This document shows positions 1-7,996 of a stretch of DNA of 16,353 nucleotides, piece by piece. The stretch's first letter is position 1. Each line of letters begins with the position of its first letter. A model generated the notes under the pieces. It was not told the origin of the DNA. It searched no databases and was given only the letters and a program-made list of their open reading frames with translations. This DNA comes from Euperipatoides rowelli. Lineage: Eukaryota > Onychophora > Udeonychophora > Euonychophora > Peripatopsidae. The stretch lies in assembly GCA_003024985.2 (NCBI GenBank), contig PXIH01S0010303.1. One strand, written 5' to 3'. The position numbers were made by a program, and so were the translations under genes.

Positions 1-235
1 ACCAGAGACATCAAGACCAAGACCAGAGACATCAAGACCAAGACCAGATAGATCAAGACCAGAGACATCAAGACCAATGCCAGATAGATCGACCAAGACC
101 AAATAGATCGAGAACAAGACCAGAGACATCAAGACCAATACCAGATAGATCGAGACCAAGACCAGATAGATCGAAACCAAGACCATATACATCAAGACAA
201 AGACCAGATAGATCGAGACCAAGACCAGAGTATAC
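1..235. repeat. Minisatellite, unit about 21 bp
   Basis: An imperfect tandem array built from accagagacatcaagaccaag and variants in which 'agagacatcaag' becomes 'agatagatcgag'. The array runs off the left edge, so its full length is unknown. The first two units are identical and later ones diverge, with 15-, 21- and 27-bp spacings. The minus strand happens to stay open and reads as a Gly-Leu-Asp-rich repeat, which is what an array with a period near a multiple of three would give, so I do not call a gene. The 'agatcaagacc' core recurs at 690-850. Confidence 0.85.
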
Positions 236-689
236 ATAAAATTTATTAAAAAAATCATTCAAACACAGCAAAGCAGCCTACATTTTATAAAAGAATTTTT
301 AAATATTTATTCAAATGATTTCATTGCATATCAGCAACCTAAAATATATAAAATAAAAAATACAGAACTTATTTAACTGAAAATGGGAAACCAGACATTA
401 TATAAAAATATTTCACTCTGACCTTGTTAAAGCAAAGTTAAATTTTATACAGAGTAGGCCTATCTGTAATAAAAATTCATCCATCATTATTCTATGATGT
501 TTCATCAAGATCTCACTATGTTTAAAAACCCTGTTTAGTAGTGATCAAATGCATTTATGACCAAACAACTCTCTAAATGTTCCTTTACATTTGGAAACAT
601 GAAACAAACTATTTATTGCTAACTTTTTCTATTTGAAAATCTTTAAATGCCAATTCCACAATACCTGGTAAAATGAATTAAATATTGTT
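236..689. other. AT-rich stretch with no gene seen
   Basis: No convincing ORF, RNA gene or terminal repeat is visible. The stretch lies between two patches of the same 'caagacc/gagatc' repeat motif and could be the interior of one mobile element whose ends carry those motifs. I could not find a target-site duplication that would prove it. Confidence 0.5.
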
Positions 690-850
690 AATGCCGAGAT
701 CAAGACCAACAAGGCAATCTAAAATGTCGAGACCAAGACCAAGAATAAGAATCTCGAGACGAGTACAAGACCAACACCACATTTTACTGGTCTCATGAGG
801 TCTCGAGATCAAGACCTGGTCTCGAGATCAAGACCTGGTCCCGAGACCTA
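690..850. repeat. GAGATCAAGACC-type repeat patch with exact 19-bp duplication
   Basis: The left half contains degenerate 'gagaccaagacc' words related to the minisatellite at 1-235. The right half has two exact copies of ggtctcgagatcaagacct (799-817 and 818-836), followed by a partial third copy (837-849). Each unit contains the palindrome CTCGAG. The patch probably belongs to the same repeat family as the array at the left edge. Confidence 0.7.
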
Positions 851-1192
851 ACATCTCTCTGGTTATTTGTAATAGTTTTATTTTGTTACTGGTAATATTC
901 TTTGCAGTTGTATTTACGTTATTTAACATTATAAAAAATAACTAAACTAAGTTACCTCAATGTGACGCTATTACTAAACACTGGGTAATTAAATGATGAC
1001 AAGAAAAAAATCTTGACTTTTCTTTATTTAATTAAAATGTACAGTATGTAAGAAAGATTCATTTTAGTGATTAAGATCAGGTAGAAATAGTGTGCTATTC
1101 GTATCATTAAGCTGGAAAAATGAAGCATTCTAATGAAAATATCTACATAAGACATGAGGATGTATGATTTTCACTTACCTTGAATTTTTTTA
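851..1192. other. AT-rich stretch with no gene seen
   Basis: Ordinary AT-rich sequence with short A/T runs. I see no ORF of note, no repeat structure and no RNA gene before the hAT element that starts at 1201. Confidence 0.5.
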
Positions 1193-1582
1193 GGTTAGAG
1201 CAGTAGTGGTCAGCCCGTGGCTCATTCAATGAAGGACCCCCCCCCCCTAGAAACTGTTCTTTGTATATAGTTTGTTACATATGGAAATTTCCAGTAGAGT
1301 CAGATCTTCTAACCAAAATTCCCTTTTTAGAACATAAGTGTGAATGTAATAATAAAAAAGATTTACAATGTAATAAAAAGATTAATTTTTTTTTTAAAAA
1401 ACATTTAAATATTTTGCAAATTTCATTTAAAGTTGGCCAGTTTAGAATAGCATACTTATTTTATCACAGTAGAGAATTTAAAATTAAGAACAATTTTTTT
1501 GGGAGGAAGCGTGCCCACTAACAATTCTCTGTGATGACTTTTGGCCCGAGGATAAAAACAATTGGCCACCTCTGGGTTAGAG
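1193..1582. mobile_element. Non-autonomous hAT element (MITE) with perfect 8-bp target duplication
   Basis: The element proper is 1201-1574 (374 bp). It is flanked on both sides by the identical octamer GGTTAGAG (1193-1200 and 1575-1582), the 8-bp duplication expected of hAT transposases. It starts CAGTAGTGGTCAGCCCGTGG, and its right end reads CAGAGGTGGCCAATTG when reverse-complemented. Both ends fit the CAG-N-GGTGG-type hAT terminus. It contains a long C run near 1239 and no transposase. The open frame at 1261-1521 lacks an ATG and any recognisable motif. Mobilisation would need a transposase supplied elsewhere in the genome. Confidence 0.85.
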
Positions 1583-2054
1583 TGACTATTATATATTTAT
1601 TTACTGTATAACTCAGTATCTCACTCTATTTTTTACCAAGTGGTTTCATTAAATTTTATTATGTTTATAGTATATAAATGTAGGGCATTTTTTAATGTAA
1701 TTAAAATAAAGTTCTCAAAACATTCTTCAATTTTCTTTATTCATAAATAGGAAAAAATAAATACAGCATATTTTCAGTACACTGAATATAAACTAACAAA
1801 GTTGACCTCCTGATCATATCAGAATAATATCAAAGTGAAAGCCTGAGATTTTAATGACCATAAAACAAAGTAAATACCATTTTAAAGAAAATTTACAAGA
1901 CAGCCACCTTAGAAGCATCAATTGTATACTATAAAGAATTTTAGATTTCATTGAGTTTGAATCTTTATATAAAAAACAAAAAACGTGTAAAAGTTTTTTA
2001 TCACACATGCTTTTATTCCTTCTAGAACTGCCTCTAAATGAAAACCGCGTATTT
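1583..2054. other. AT-rich stretch with no gene seen
   Basis: Long A/T-rich sequence with scattered AATAAA words. The minus-strand open frame at 1814-2008 has no ATG context, domain or composition that would support a gene. Confidence 0.5.
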
Positions 2055-2070
2055 CAGCGCCACCTGGTGG
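2055..2070 (-). promoter_or_regulatory. CTCF-like binding motif
   Basis: The minus strand reads CCACCAGGTGGCGCTG. This is very close to the published animal CTCF core (CCACCAG-G/T-G/T-GGCGCT type). It stands out as a GC-rich island in AT-rich DNA. The match is by eye only. Whether CTCF binds here is unknown, and the same GGCGCTG core also occurs inside transposon copies in this window. Confidence 0.4.
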
Positions 2071-3892
2071 TGAAAAATCAACATAAATAAAACCATGTAA
2101 ATAAATAATAAATTAAGCAAAAAAATAATATGTTTGATATCATAATTTTTATGTGTTTCAGCAGTTTACTGTTCTACTATTATTAAAACAGAGATTGAAG
2201 TTATAATCTACAATAACAGATATGATATCAGACTTCATTTTTAAAACAATATTCCCACAAATCAAAATTGAGAAATTCAGCATTACAGGATTTACAGAGA
2301 ATTGCAATGGAAATAAATAGATACCCACTTATCCAAACTCAAGCTGAACTTTCCACATCCCAGATAAATATAGCTTTAGGTTGCCATTCATAAGGCAGAG
2401 GATTTGGGAAAGGGCTAGATGCCATTTACCTACACAGCATGAGGGAGGGCATAGCAGTAAGGAATTCCAAAACACTTGATAGTTCCATATTCATTACATG
2501 GTTAACACTATAGCAAAAAAAAAACTTGCTACACAATTGCAGGTATATTAAGGGCACCTTATGTTGTGGGAAAGAGTGGTGACCGATCTTTATAACTAGC
2601 TTCCCAAATAGCAGTGTGGACATCATAGCCAATAAATCTGTTGTGTAAGGTACTTAGAATGAACTATTAGCTGAAGGGAGTGACCAGGAATGGAAAAAGT
2701 GGCCAAAGGAAGTAAACCTTCCATTAGTCAAGCTGCTTCTGCCGAACTTACAACTATTCATTTACAGAAGGAAAAAGGTGATGCCCCACCAGTAGGACCA
2801 GAGGTAGACCTCAATAGGAAGGGGTAGGAGAAAGCATCCCCTAAAATTTTTAGTATTTTCTACTGAATTCGGTGCCTTGTAATTTCAAAATATATACATC
2901 TGTCTATTAATCCTCCCTCCCACCACCCACCCCAAAATTGAATCTATAGGCAACAAAAAAAAAAAACTATAAGGTCTATTTACTATTATGAATGGTTATT
3001 TATTTTAATTAAATGTTAAACATATTTCCAGATTTATAATATATAAATGCAAATGAAATTGACAAAATTTCCCAACTTTGGACTTTCAGCCAAAGTTAGA
3101 GGAGGAGCTCCCCTCCATGGTTAAAGATAGTGATGAAAAAAAATAATTTACGGTATTTTCTTCATACATCCATTCCCTTGAATAGTGATTATTTATTTAA
3201 AAGAAAAAAGATATTGACCCTATTTTTAGAACAACAGACACATACAGAATACTTCTGGTAACCAAACTACGGCACTTTTTCCATATCTACAGTACAAGCT
3301 TCCAATGATCAATATTTTTATTATAATAAAAACTTAGAATCTCTATAATAAAAGAGTATAAATGTCTGTATATTGGTAAGATTTGTTACTCCTCAATCAC
3401 TCATCCTATCACAATAATGTTTGATTTACTTGAAAGCCCTGCTAAAGCAGACCCGACATGCTATTTTGGGATCGCTGCGACCTTTCCTGTCCTGGGGACG
3501 AATTTTTTAAAATTTAGGGTAAAAGGTGAAGTTTGATGGGCAACTGTATAACAAACTCCAGGGCTCAAATTACTCCAGAAACAACCAGATATACATTTTT
3601 AAAACTTATTTGTAGCTACTATGCAGCTTTTTTCTTAGTCAGTCTGCAAATGTTCACATCTGTTCTGGGTCAAATTTAGTTAACTATTTAGGCTAACTAT
3701 CCATCTATTTTATTCCTCTCCCCTCCCTCCCTCCATTCACATATTTAATCTGATCATTCTTTGTTTTTAATGAATCATTTATTTTTATTTCAAGTCTTTA
3801 ATAATGTTACGTGGGGATTTTCGCCTAGCCAACTCACATCTTTTCTACAATAATATAAAAAATTGGTTTATATTATTATATATACAGTATAT
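2071..3892. other. Long intergenic stretch, no gene recognised
   Basis: About 1.8 kb without a supported gene. The part from about 2240 to 2860 is visibly less AT-rich and less repetitive than its surroundings and holds the small ORF at 2690-2827. It could be a decayed gene copy, a UTR or an unclassified repeat. C/T runs at about 2913-2935 and 3716-3735 and A/T microsatellites are the only other structure I see. Confidence 0.45.
2690..2827 (+). CDS. Small unexplained ORF (45 codons)
   Basis: An ATG-to-TAG frame of 45 codons starting MEKVAKGSKPSISQAASAEL and ending with a Pro/Val/Asp-rich stretch. The composition is more protein-like than the low-complexity Lys/Asn/Ile/Phe frames elsewhere in the spacer, and position +4 of the start is G. 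There is no recognisable domain, no splice pattern I can define, and in-frame stops occur just upstream. It may be a chance frame or an exon-sized remnant of a decayed gene or transposon. I do not recognise it. Confidence 0.15.
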   Translation: MEKVAKGSKPSISQAASAELTTIHLQKEKGDAPPVGPEVDLNRKG

Positions 3893-4085
3893 ACTAGTAA
3901 ATAAGCCCTTTACACGGGCATCAACCATTTTTTTTGTTTAAGCCCTTTTTATGTAAGAGAAAACACCACTTCAAGTTTCTAAAAATAGTTCCCGCGCGCC
4001 GATCTTTTAAGCCCGTTACACCTTTTTTTTGTTTTTATATCACAATGGTCTAAGAAAAAAAAAGTTTTGAATAAACCCATTAGAT

Positions 4086-4158
4086 GGCGCTGTTACTGGC
4101 TTCGGAACATGCTATTCCAATNGGCGCTGTTACTGGCTTCGGAACATGCTATTCCAAT
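4086..4158. repeat. 36-bp duplication flanking a single N (probable assembly artefact)
   Basis: Positions 4086-4121 and 4123-4158 are identical 36-mers (beginning ggcgctgttactggcttc) separated by one N at 4122. This is what results when two contig ends that truly overlap are joined with a gap character instead of being merged. The duplication at 7824-7996 has the same form. Confidence 0.85.
4122..4122. other. Single-N assembly gap (one of four: 4122, 7327, 7910, 11373)
   Basis: Isolated N bases stand at 4122, 7327, 7910 and 11373. Those at 4122 and 7910 are flanked by exact duplications of 36 and 86 bp, and the other two are not. They mark contig joins rather than base ambiguities. Confidence 0.85.
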
Positions 4159-4237
4159 TAGTAAAAAGGAAATGGATTAGAGTTAGCAATTTTCATTTTC
4201 AAAAACGCTAATCTCATTTCTTTAAAAATAATTGGAA
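4152..4237. repeat. Imperfect inverted repeat (foldback)
   Basis: The left arm begins TTCCAATTAGTAAAAAGG and the right arm, reverse-complemented, begins TTCCAATTATTTTTAAAG. Both arms then share an AAATG-(G)-ATTAG-type segment and end in GC. The arms are roughly 31-36 nt around a short AT-rich loop. It could be a small MITE or a terminal part of the adjacent Helitron-like copy. Confidence 0.55.
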
Positions 4238-4559
4238 TTAAAGTCTATTTTTATTGTTTTTATATAGTTTATTATGTCTTAAATAAGGAAATATAATTTT
4301 TTCCCATTAAAATTCGTTAAATATTAAGAATTTTAAATATTCCCAAACATGGTAAAATGACCTAAACAGTCAATAGCATTTTCAATGTTAATTTTGATAC
4401 TTTACTCACCAGAGGCACAGAACTCAATTCATGGTGTTGTACTGTTCAAATAAGATCTAAAGATCGGGAATTTTGAAAATCTTATGATTAATATTAATTA
4501 AAACCATGTATTTAGAATGATAGAGAAAGGATGCGAGATTTGTTTAAAAAAAAAATCAA

Positions 4560-4700
4560 GATTCTAACGCAACTAGCTCAAACGCTATGGCCGATTGACT
4601 ATCCACGGTATGACCGGGCTTGAACTCTCTGAAGTGTGGCCACAGAGGTTACGAATGGCAAGCCTGCTTACTAATCCAACTCGATCTAATGACGTATATA
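4560..4700 (-). mobile_element. Possible tRNA-derived SINE head
   Basis: On the minus strand an A-box-like word (TAGATCGAGTTGGATTAG, at about 4671-4688) is followed about 45 nt later by a B-box-like word (GAGTTCAAGCCC, 4616-4627). The order and spacing match an RNA polymerase III tRNA promoter. The intervening sequence and acceptor stem do not fold into a proper tRNA, so this is a tRNA-like SINE or pseudogene rather than a working tRNA. It lies directly before the LINE 3' remnant at 4731. Confidence 0.4.
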
Positions 4701-4730
4701 GTAATCAAACGATGATAGGATGTCTAATGA

Positions 4731-4985
4731 ATATATTTCACTGACTATACTCATGCACTAGTCTTGCTTAAAATTGAGAGCTTAGCTACCAGGGGGCATA
4801 ATTTGTCCATTGTCTTGGCTAAAAAACTGTTCAAACAATTTCCCTATTATTGTCCATTAACCAACTTTGAACTTATTGGTATTAATACAAGAAATGCAGG
4901 AATATATCAGAATTTTATCAGAACTAAGCGATTCAAAACATCCATCCCGTATTTATTTAATTTATTAAATCAGGCTAGCTCCTAA
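4731..4985 (+). pseudogene. C-terminal end of a non-LTR retrotransposon ORF2 (5'-truncated)
   Basis: About 84 codons are open up to a TAA at 4983-4985, with a stop at 4728-4730 and no proper ATG start. The residues follow the C-terminal tail common to Jockey/CR1-group ORF2 proteins. In order they are a YTHALVLLKIESLATRG block (family form: Y-x-x-AL-x-x-L-x-x-L-x-x-R), a FAKK-like 'LAKKLFKQFPY', and RTKRFKTSIPYLFNLLNQ (family form: RTxRFKxSxIPYxxxLLN). None of the endonuclease or reverse transcriptase remains nearby, as expected for a 5'-truncated insertion. The assignment is from family pattern recognition and not from a database search. Confidence 0.6.
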
Positions 4986-5180
4986 TATGTCTCAATATAT
5001 TGCAATTTTAAGTTTTATCTTTTATATTTTTACTTGTTTTTGAATCTATGCTATCTAAATTATTTCTTTTGTAACTTGAATCCACATCCTCTTTGAGGGC
5101 CAGGATTATTGAATACCTTCCTTTGAAATCATGTATATGCTTTGTATATTTTTTTACTTATCTGAATAAACCCCATAATA
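4986..5180 (+). mobile_element. LINE 3' untranslated tail
   Basis: This follows the stop codon of the ORF2 remnant. It is T-rich, carries 'ctctttgagggccaggattattgaata', and ends near 'ctgaataaaccccataataatac', i.e. an AATAAA signal followed by a short ATA/ATT-rich tail. This layout is usual for the 3' end of animal non-LTR elements. The exact end is not defined because I could not find a target-site duplication. Confidence 0.5.
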
Positions 5181-5221
5181 ATACTAATACAAATTCATAT
5201 GTCACATGACCTTTTATCTGT

Positions 5222-5520
5222 TGATTTACGAAAACTACAAAGTGATTTGTATGACAGGTCGACTCTGCCCCTTGATGCCTTAACAAACTTCTTAGAGACT
5301 AAATATTCCATAAAAAAAAAATATTAATAATTTTAACAATTTAAATGCTTGGGAATGTTAATAAAAACATATTTTAGAACAATAACAATCATTACGCCTA
5401 GATATGTTTAGAAATATGATTTATTTGGTATTTTATATGAAATTTTTGTACTGTTGAATTTTATGTCCTTGGGCGAGTACATGACGTATGCTTGAATTCT
5501 TCATATAGTTTTCGTAAATT
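5222..5520. repeat. Long imperfect inverted repeat (candidate MITE)
   Basis: The left arm (about 5222-5280) starts with gatttacgaaaacta. The right arm (about 5467-5520) ends with tagttttcgtaaatt. Inside, the arms keep corresponding words such as gtatgacaggtcgactctgcccctt against cttgggcgagtacatgacgtatgc, interrupted by small indels. The structure resembles a DNA-transposon-derived MITE of about 300 bp. No target duplication was identified and the family is unknown. Confidence 0.45.
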
Positions 5521-5650
5521 GTGATCTTAAAAACCAGTCAAAAATGACGGGTTTTAAAGTTTAATTACATTATATTGATCTTGGAGAATATAATTAATTA
5601 ATTAACACTTCCCGCCATTTTTGACGGGTTTTTAAGATTACGATTAAACT
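5511..5650. repeat. Foldback element with about 30-bp inverted arms
   Basis: The left arm, gatcttaaaaaccagtcaaa followed by aatgacggg (5523-5551), faces the right arm cccgccatttttgacggg followed by tttttaagatta (5611-5640). The arms differ at only a few bases and enclose about 60 bp of AT-rich loop. Weaker complementarity extends outward. It abuts the 5222-5520 inverted repeat, and the two may be parts of one composite element. Confidence 0.6.
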
Positions 5651-5886
5651 ATGATATTGAATTTCTTTTTTTCTAAAGAACTATTCAGTTTGAGAATAAA
5701 ATAAATACCGGTAATGCCAATTTTCAGTTTCGACAGAAACTAAACTATGCAAATATTTAATAGTTTGCTGCATGACGTTATATCACTGACAAAGACCAAA
5801 AAGACTCAAATCTAGTTATAATTATTATAATAAAAAATCAAATTGCATATATTTATTAGCGTGTCTGAGAATTATCTTAATTATAA

Positions 5887-6085
5887 CTAGCGAATAAGTC
5901 CGTTACACGAGGATCAACCATTTTTTTTGTTTAAGCTCTTTTTATGTAAGAGAAACACCACTTAAAGTTTCTAAAAATAGTTCCCATGCCAATCTTTTAA
6001 GCCCGTAAAAAAAAAAAAGTTTTGAATAAACCCGTTAGATGGCACTGTTACCAGCTTCGGAACAGCGCCATCTAACGGGTTTATT
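5887..6085 (-). mobile_element. Helitron-like non-autonomous element, copy 2
   Basis: This is a second copy of the family at 3894, in the same orientation, with CTAG at its minus-strand 3' end next to a host T. It shares most of its body with copy 1: the gcatcaacc-type word, poly-T, tttatgtaagagaaa, ctaaaaatagttccc, cttttaagcccgt, and ttttgaataaaccc. Unlike copy 1 it ends in a long hairpin (6025-6085). Its subterminal 'gtccgttacacgagg' hairpin has decayed from the form inferred by comparing the copies. Confidence 0.5.
6025..6085. repeat. Near-perfect 25-bp hairpin with GGCGCTG core arms
   Basis: The left arm (6025-6049), AATAAACCCGTTAGATGGC plus ACTGTT, pairs with 6061-6085 at 24 of 25 positions across an 11-nt loop (accagcttcgg). 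The single mismatch is A opposite C in the GGCACTG/CAGCGCC part. The arms contain the 'AGATGGCGCTG' word that also resembles a CTCF core. The hairpin probably forms the 5' end region of the Helitron-like copy. Copy 1 has only the left arm. Confidence 0.75.
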
Positions 6086-7823
6086 GCAATTAAGATATAA
6101 GATGATTTAACATAACCCATGAGCCAAAAGTCGTATCAACATAACGTTTTCTGCAATTTGTTTATTAACTAAAAAATATTTTTTTACATATGACTAATAC
6201 TGTAGGTGTCTATATATTCTCCTTTTGTCACACGCAGCACATCAAAGTGTAATTCAATTTCATACCATATGTTGAACAGAATATCTTCGGTTTAACGATG
6301 AAATGAGTTACAGTAGCTTCCCTTAGGTATGACTGACCTTTGTGTATATTGTGATAATGCCCAACCAATACATGAACAAATTATGCCTTAGGATTACAAC
6401 ACCTACTAGCCAAACAAATAAAAAGGCAAGAAATGTCCTTCAGAATAGAAATGAGTACCCTAATTTGATTTTATGGTAAAGTATTCTATAACTGCAAATA
6501 AAGTCAATTTACTTTTAAAAAAAAATTCCAAGCCTTTTATACATTATAATTATTATAGCTTACTGAAAATAACTTAACACTGTGAAATGTCTGGGAAACC
6601 CTCTATAATAAAGTATCTTATAGCCTAATGTAATCATACCCTGAAAATATACTACTGAATAAACAGATATAACTCTAAAAAGTGTGATATAATGACTTCC
6701 ATTAATTCTCTGTAAATCATTTTGAAACTTTTGTGAAATATACTATATGCTGATCAAATTTATTAAAGCTAAAATAAAATGATGGAAATATTACATTAGT
6801 ACTGTAGGTAGTAGAGCGGTGGGATGAAATACTGCTGGTAACAGCATTATATATACTTATATAAATCAACTGTACAGTGTCAAAAAAACATATTTACTGT
6901 ATGCTTTTAATATTTAATTAGGATTGGAAGGAGTCTGAAATAGATGTTAGAGGACACTTTGCATGTTCAGAATTAAAAAAAATAGTCCACCAAAATAATC
7001 AATTAATTATGAATTATCAAATTTATCTTGTGGATATATTCTCTACTTCAGAGCTCCTGTTCTTTCATCTTATCAATTATTTTCTTATATATATTTCAAA
7101 ATTCCTGGATTACAAAATGTCCATTACCAATTTACATTTTATAGCAACCAAGATTATTACATCCTCTAATAATTACCATAGGTAAAAATTGAATTCATAA
7201 AGCTAAGGCCACTTAAAAAAAAAGTATTATTTCTCAGCGCCTGCCTGGTGCTTTTAAAAGTTGGCGGGTAAATGCTTCTTTTTTAATATATTTAACTTTA
7301 TTTAAATAATAATAAGAAAAAAAATTNGATGGTAACTTAAACATCTTGTGTTACCGGTATATAAATGTATATTATGTAAATATTAGTATATTTAATTTTG
7401 TTAGCCTAGTTTTAGTTTTTTTTTTCATTGTATTGTAGGTTACTGTGTAAAATTATAGTTATAACAAATCCTGACGTTTCTGATACTTTTGTATTATAGA
7501 AGTCTATAGAAATAAAATTTATTATTATCATGCGGATAGTTTTTAAGTTCTCAATTACATTGTTGTTTTTATATGTTTTGTTTTTATAAGTATTACATGT
7601 TTTATTTTTTGTAATTATTTAGGTAATTTTCATTCCACTTGATAGCTGGTTATGATGTTGGAATTTTTTTGTGTGTGTTTTTTCTTATTTGTGATCTTTT
7701 TATGTAACATTTGATTAGACATATGTGGGTCTAGAATGATCTAAAAATGTATATAAGTTGATGTAACAAGTCAATTTTCCTTTGACTTATACATTATTTT
7801 AAAATAAATAAACAACATCTTCA
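6086..7823. other. Long AT-rich stretch with no gene seen
   Basis: About 1.7 kb with no supportable ORF, RNA gene or paired terminal repeats. Around 7495-7530, 'gaaataaaatttattattatcat' resembles the polyadenylation-plus-microsatellite tail of an old retrotransposon, but no coding remnant accompanies it. A single N lies at 7327 without duplicated flanks. Confidence 0.45.
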
Positions 7824-7996
7824 CTATTATCGAAGTTATTTTTTATATATATTATTATTATTATTACTAGGAGAAGCAGGCTCTTCATCTAAAAACATTA
7901 GACGCTATTNCTATTATCGAAGTTATTTTTTATATATATTATTATTATTATTACTAGGAGAAGCAGGCTCTTCATCTAAAAACATTAGACGCTATT
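7824..7996. repeat. 86-bp exact duplication flanking a single N (probable assembly artefact)
   Basis: Positions 7824-7909 and 7911-7996 are identical over 86 bp (both begin ctattatcgaagttatt and end gacgctatt), with one N at 7910 between them. Perfect identity on either side of a gap character points to unmerged overlapping contig ends. The true sequence probably contains one copy. Confidence 0.88.

Larger units (their letters stand above)
3894..4158 (-). mobile_element. Helitron-like non-autonomous element, copy 1
   Basis: Read on the minus strand, the element ends in a short hairpin (GCCCGTGTAAAGGGC) followed about 8-10 nt later by CTAG and then a host T. This is the 3'-end layout of Helitrons: hairpin, CTRR, insertion 5' of T. 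A second copy lies at 5887-6085 with the same orientation and the same host T. The shared body includes poly-T tracts, 'tttatgtaagagaaa', 'ctaaaaatagttccc' and a 'ttagatggcgctgtt' block. The hairpin here has one mismatch, and in copy 2 it is more decayed. The 5' boundary is uncertain because it runs into the duplicated sequence around the N at 4122. No Rep/helicase sequence is present. Confidence 0.5.

Noticed and set aside
1-235. CRISPR array
   Set aside because: The units are contiguous without unique spacers, and everything else in the window is animal nuclear DNA.
68-271. Minus-strand open frame coding a Gly-Leu-Asp repeat protein
   Set aside because: It is a by-product of the minisatellite at 1-235, whose unit is close to a multiple of three. 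There is no domain, and the frame ends where the array ends.
1261-1521. 86-codon plus-strand frame
   Set aside because: It lies wholly within the hAT MITE, has no ATG start, is Lys/Asn/Phe-rich and shows no transposase motif.
3420-3500. Possible Cys-rich C-terminal remnant of a piggyBac-like transposase on the minus strand (CRVC within an Arg/Lys-rich context)
   Set aside because: Only about 20 residues look suggestive, the flanks do not continue the family pattern, and no TTAA-flanked ends were found.
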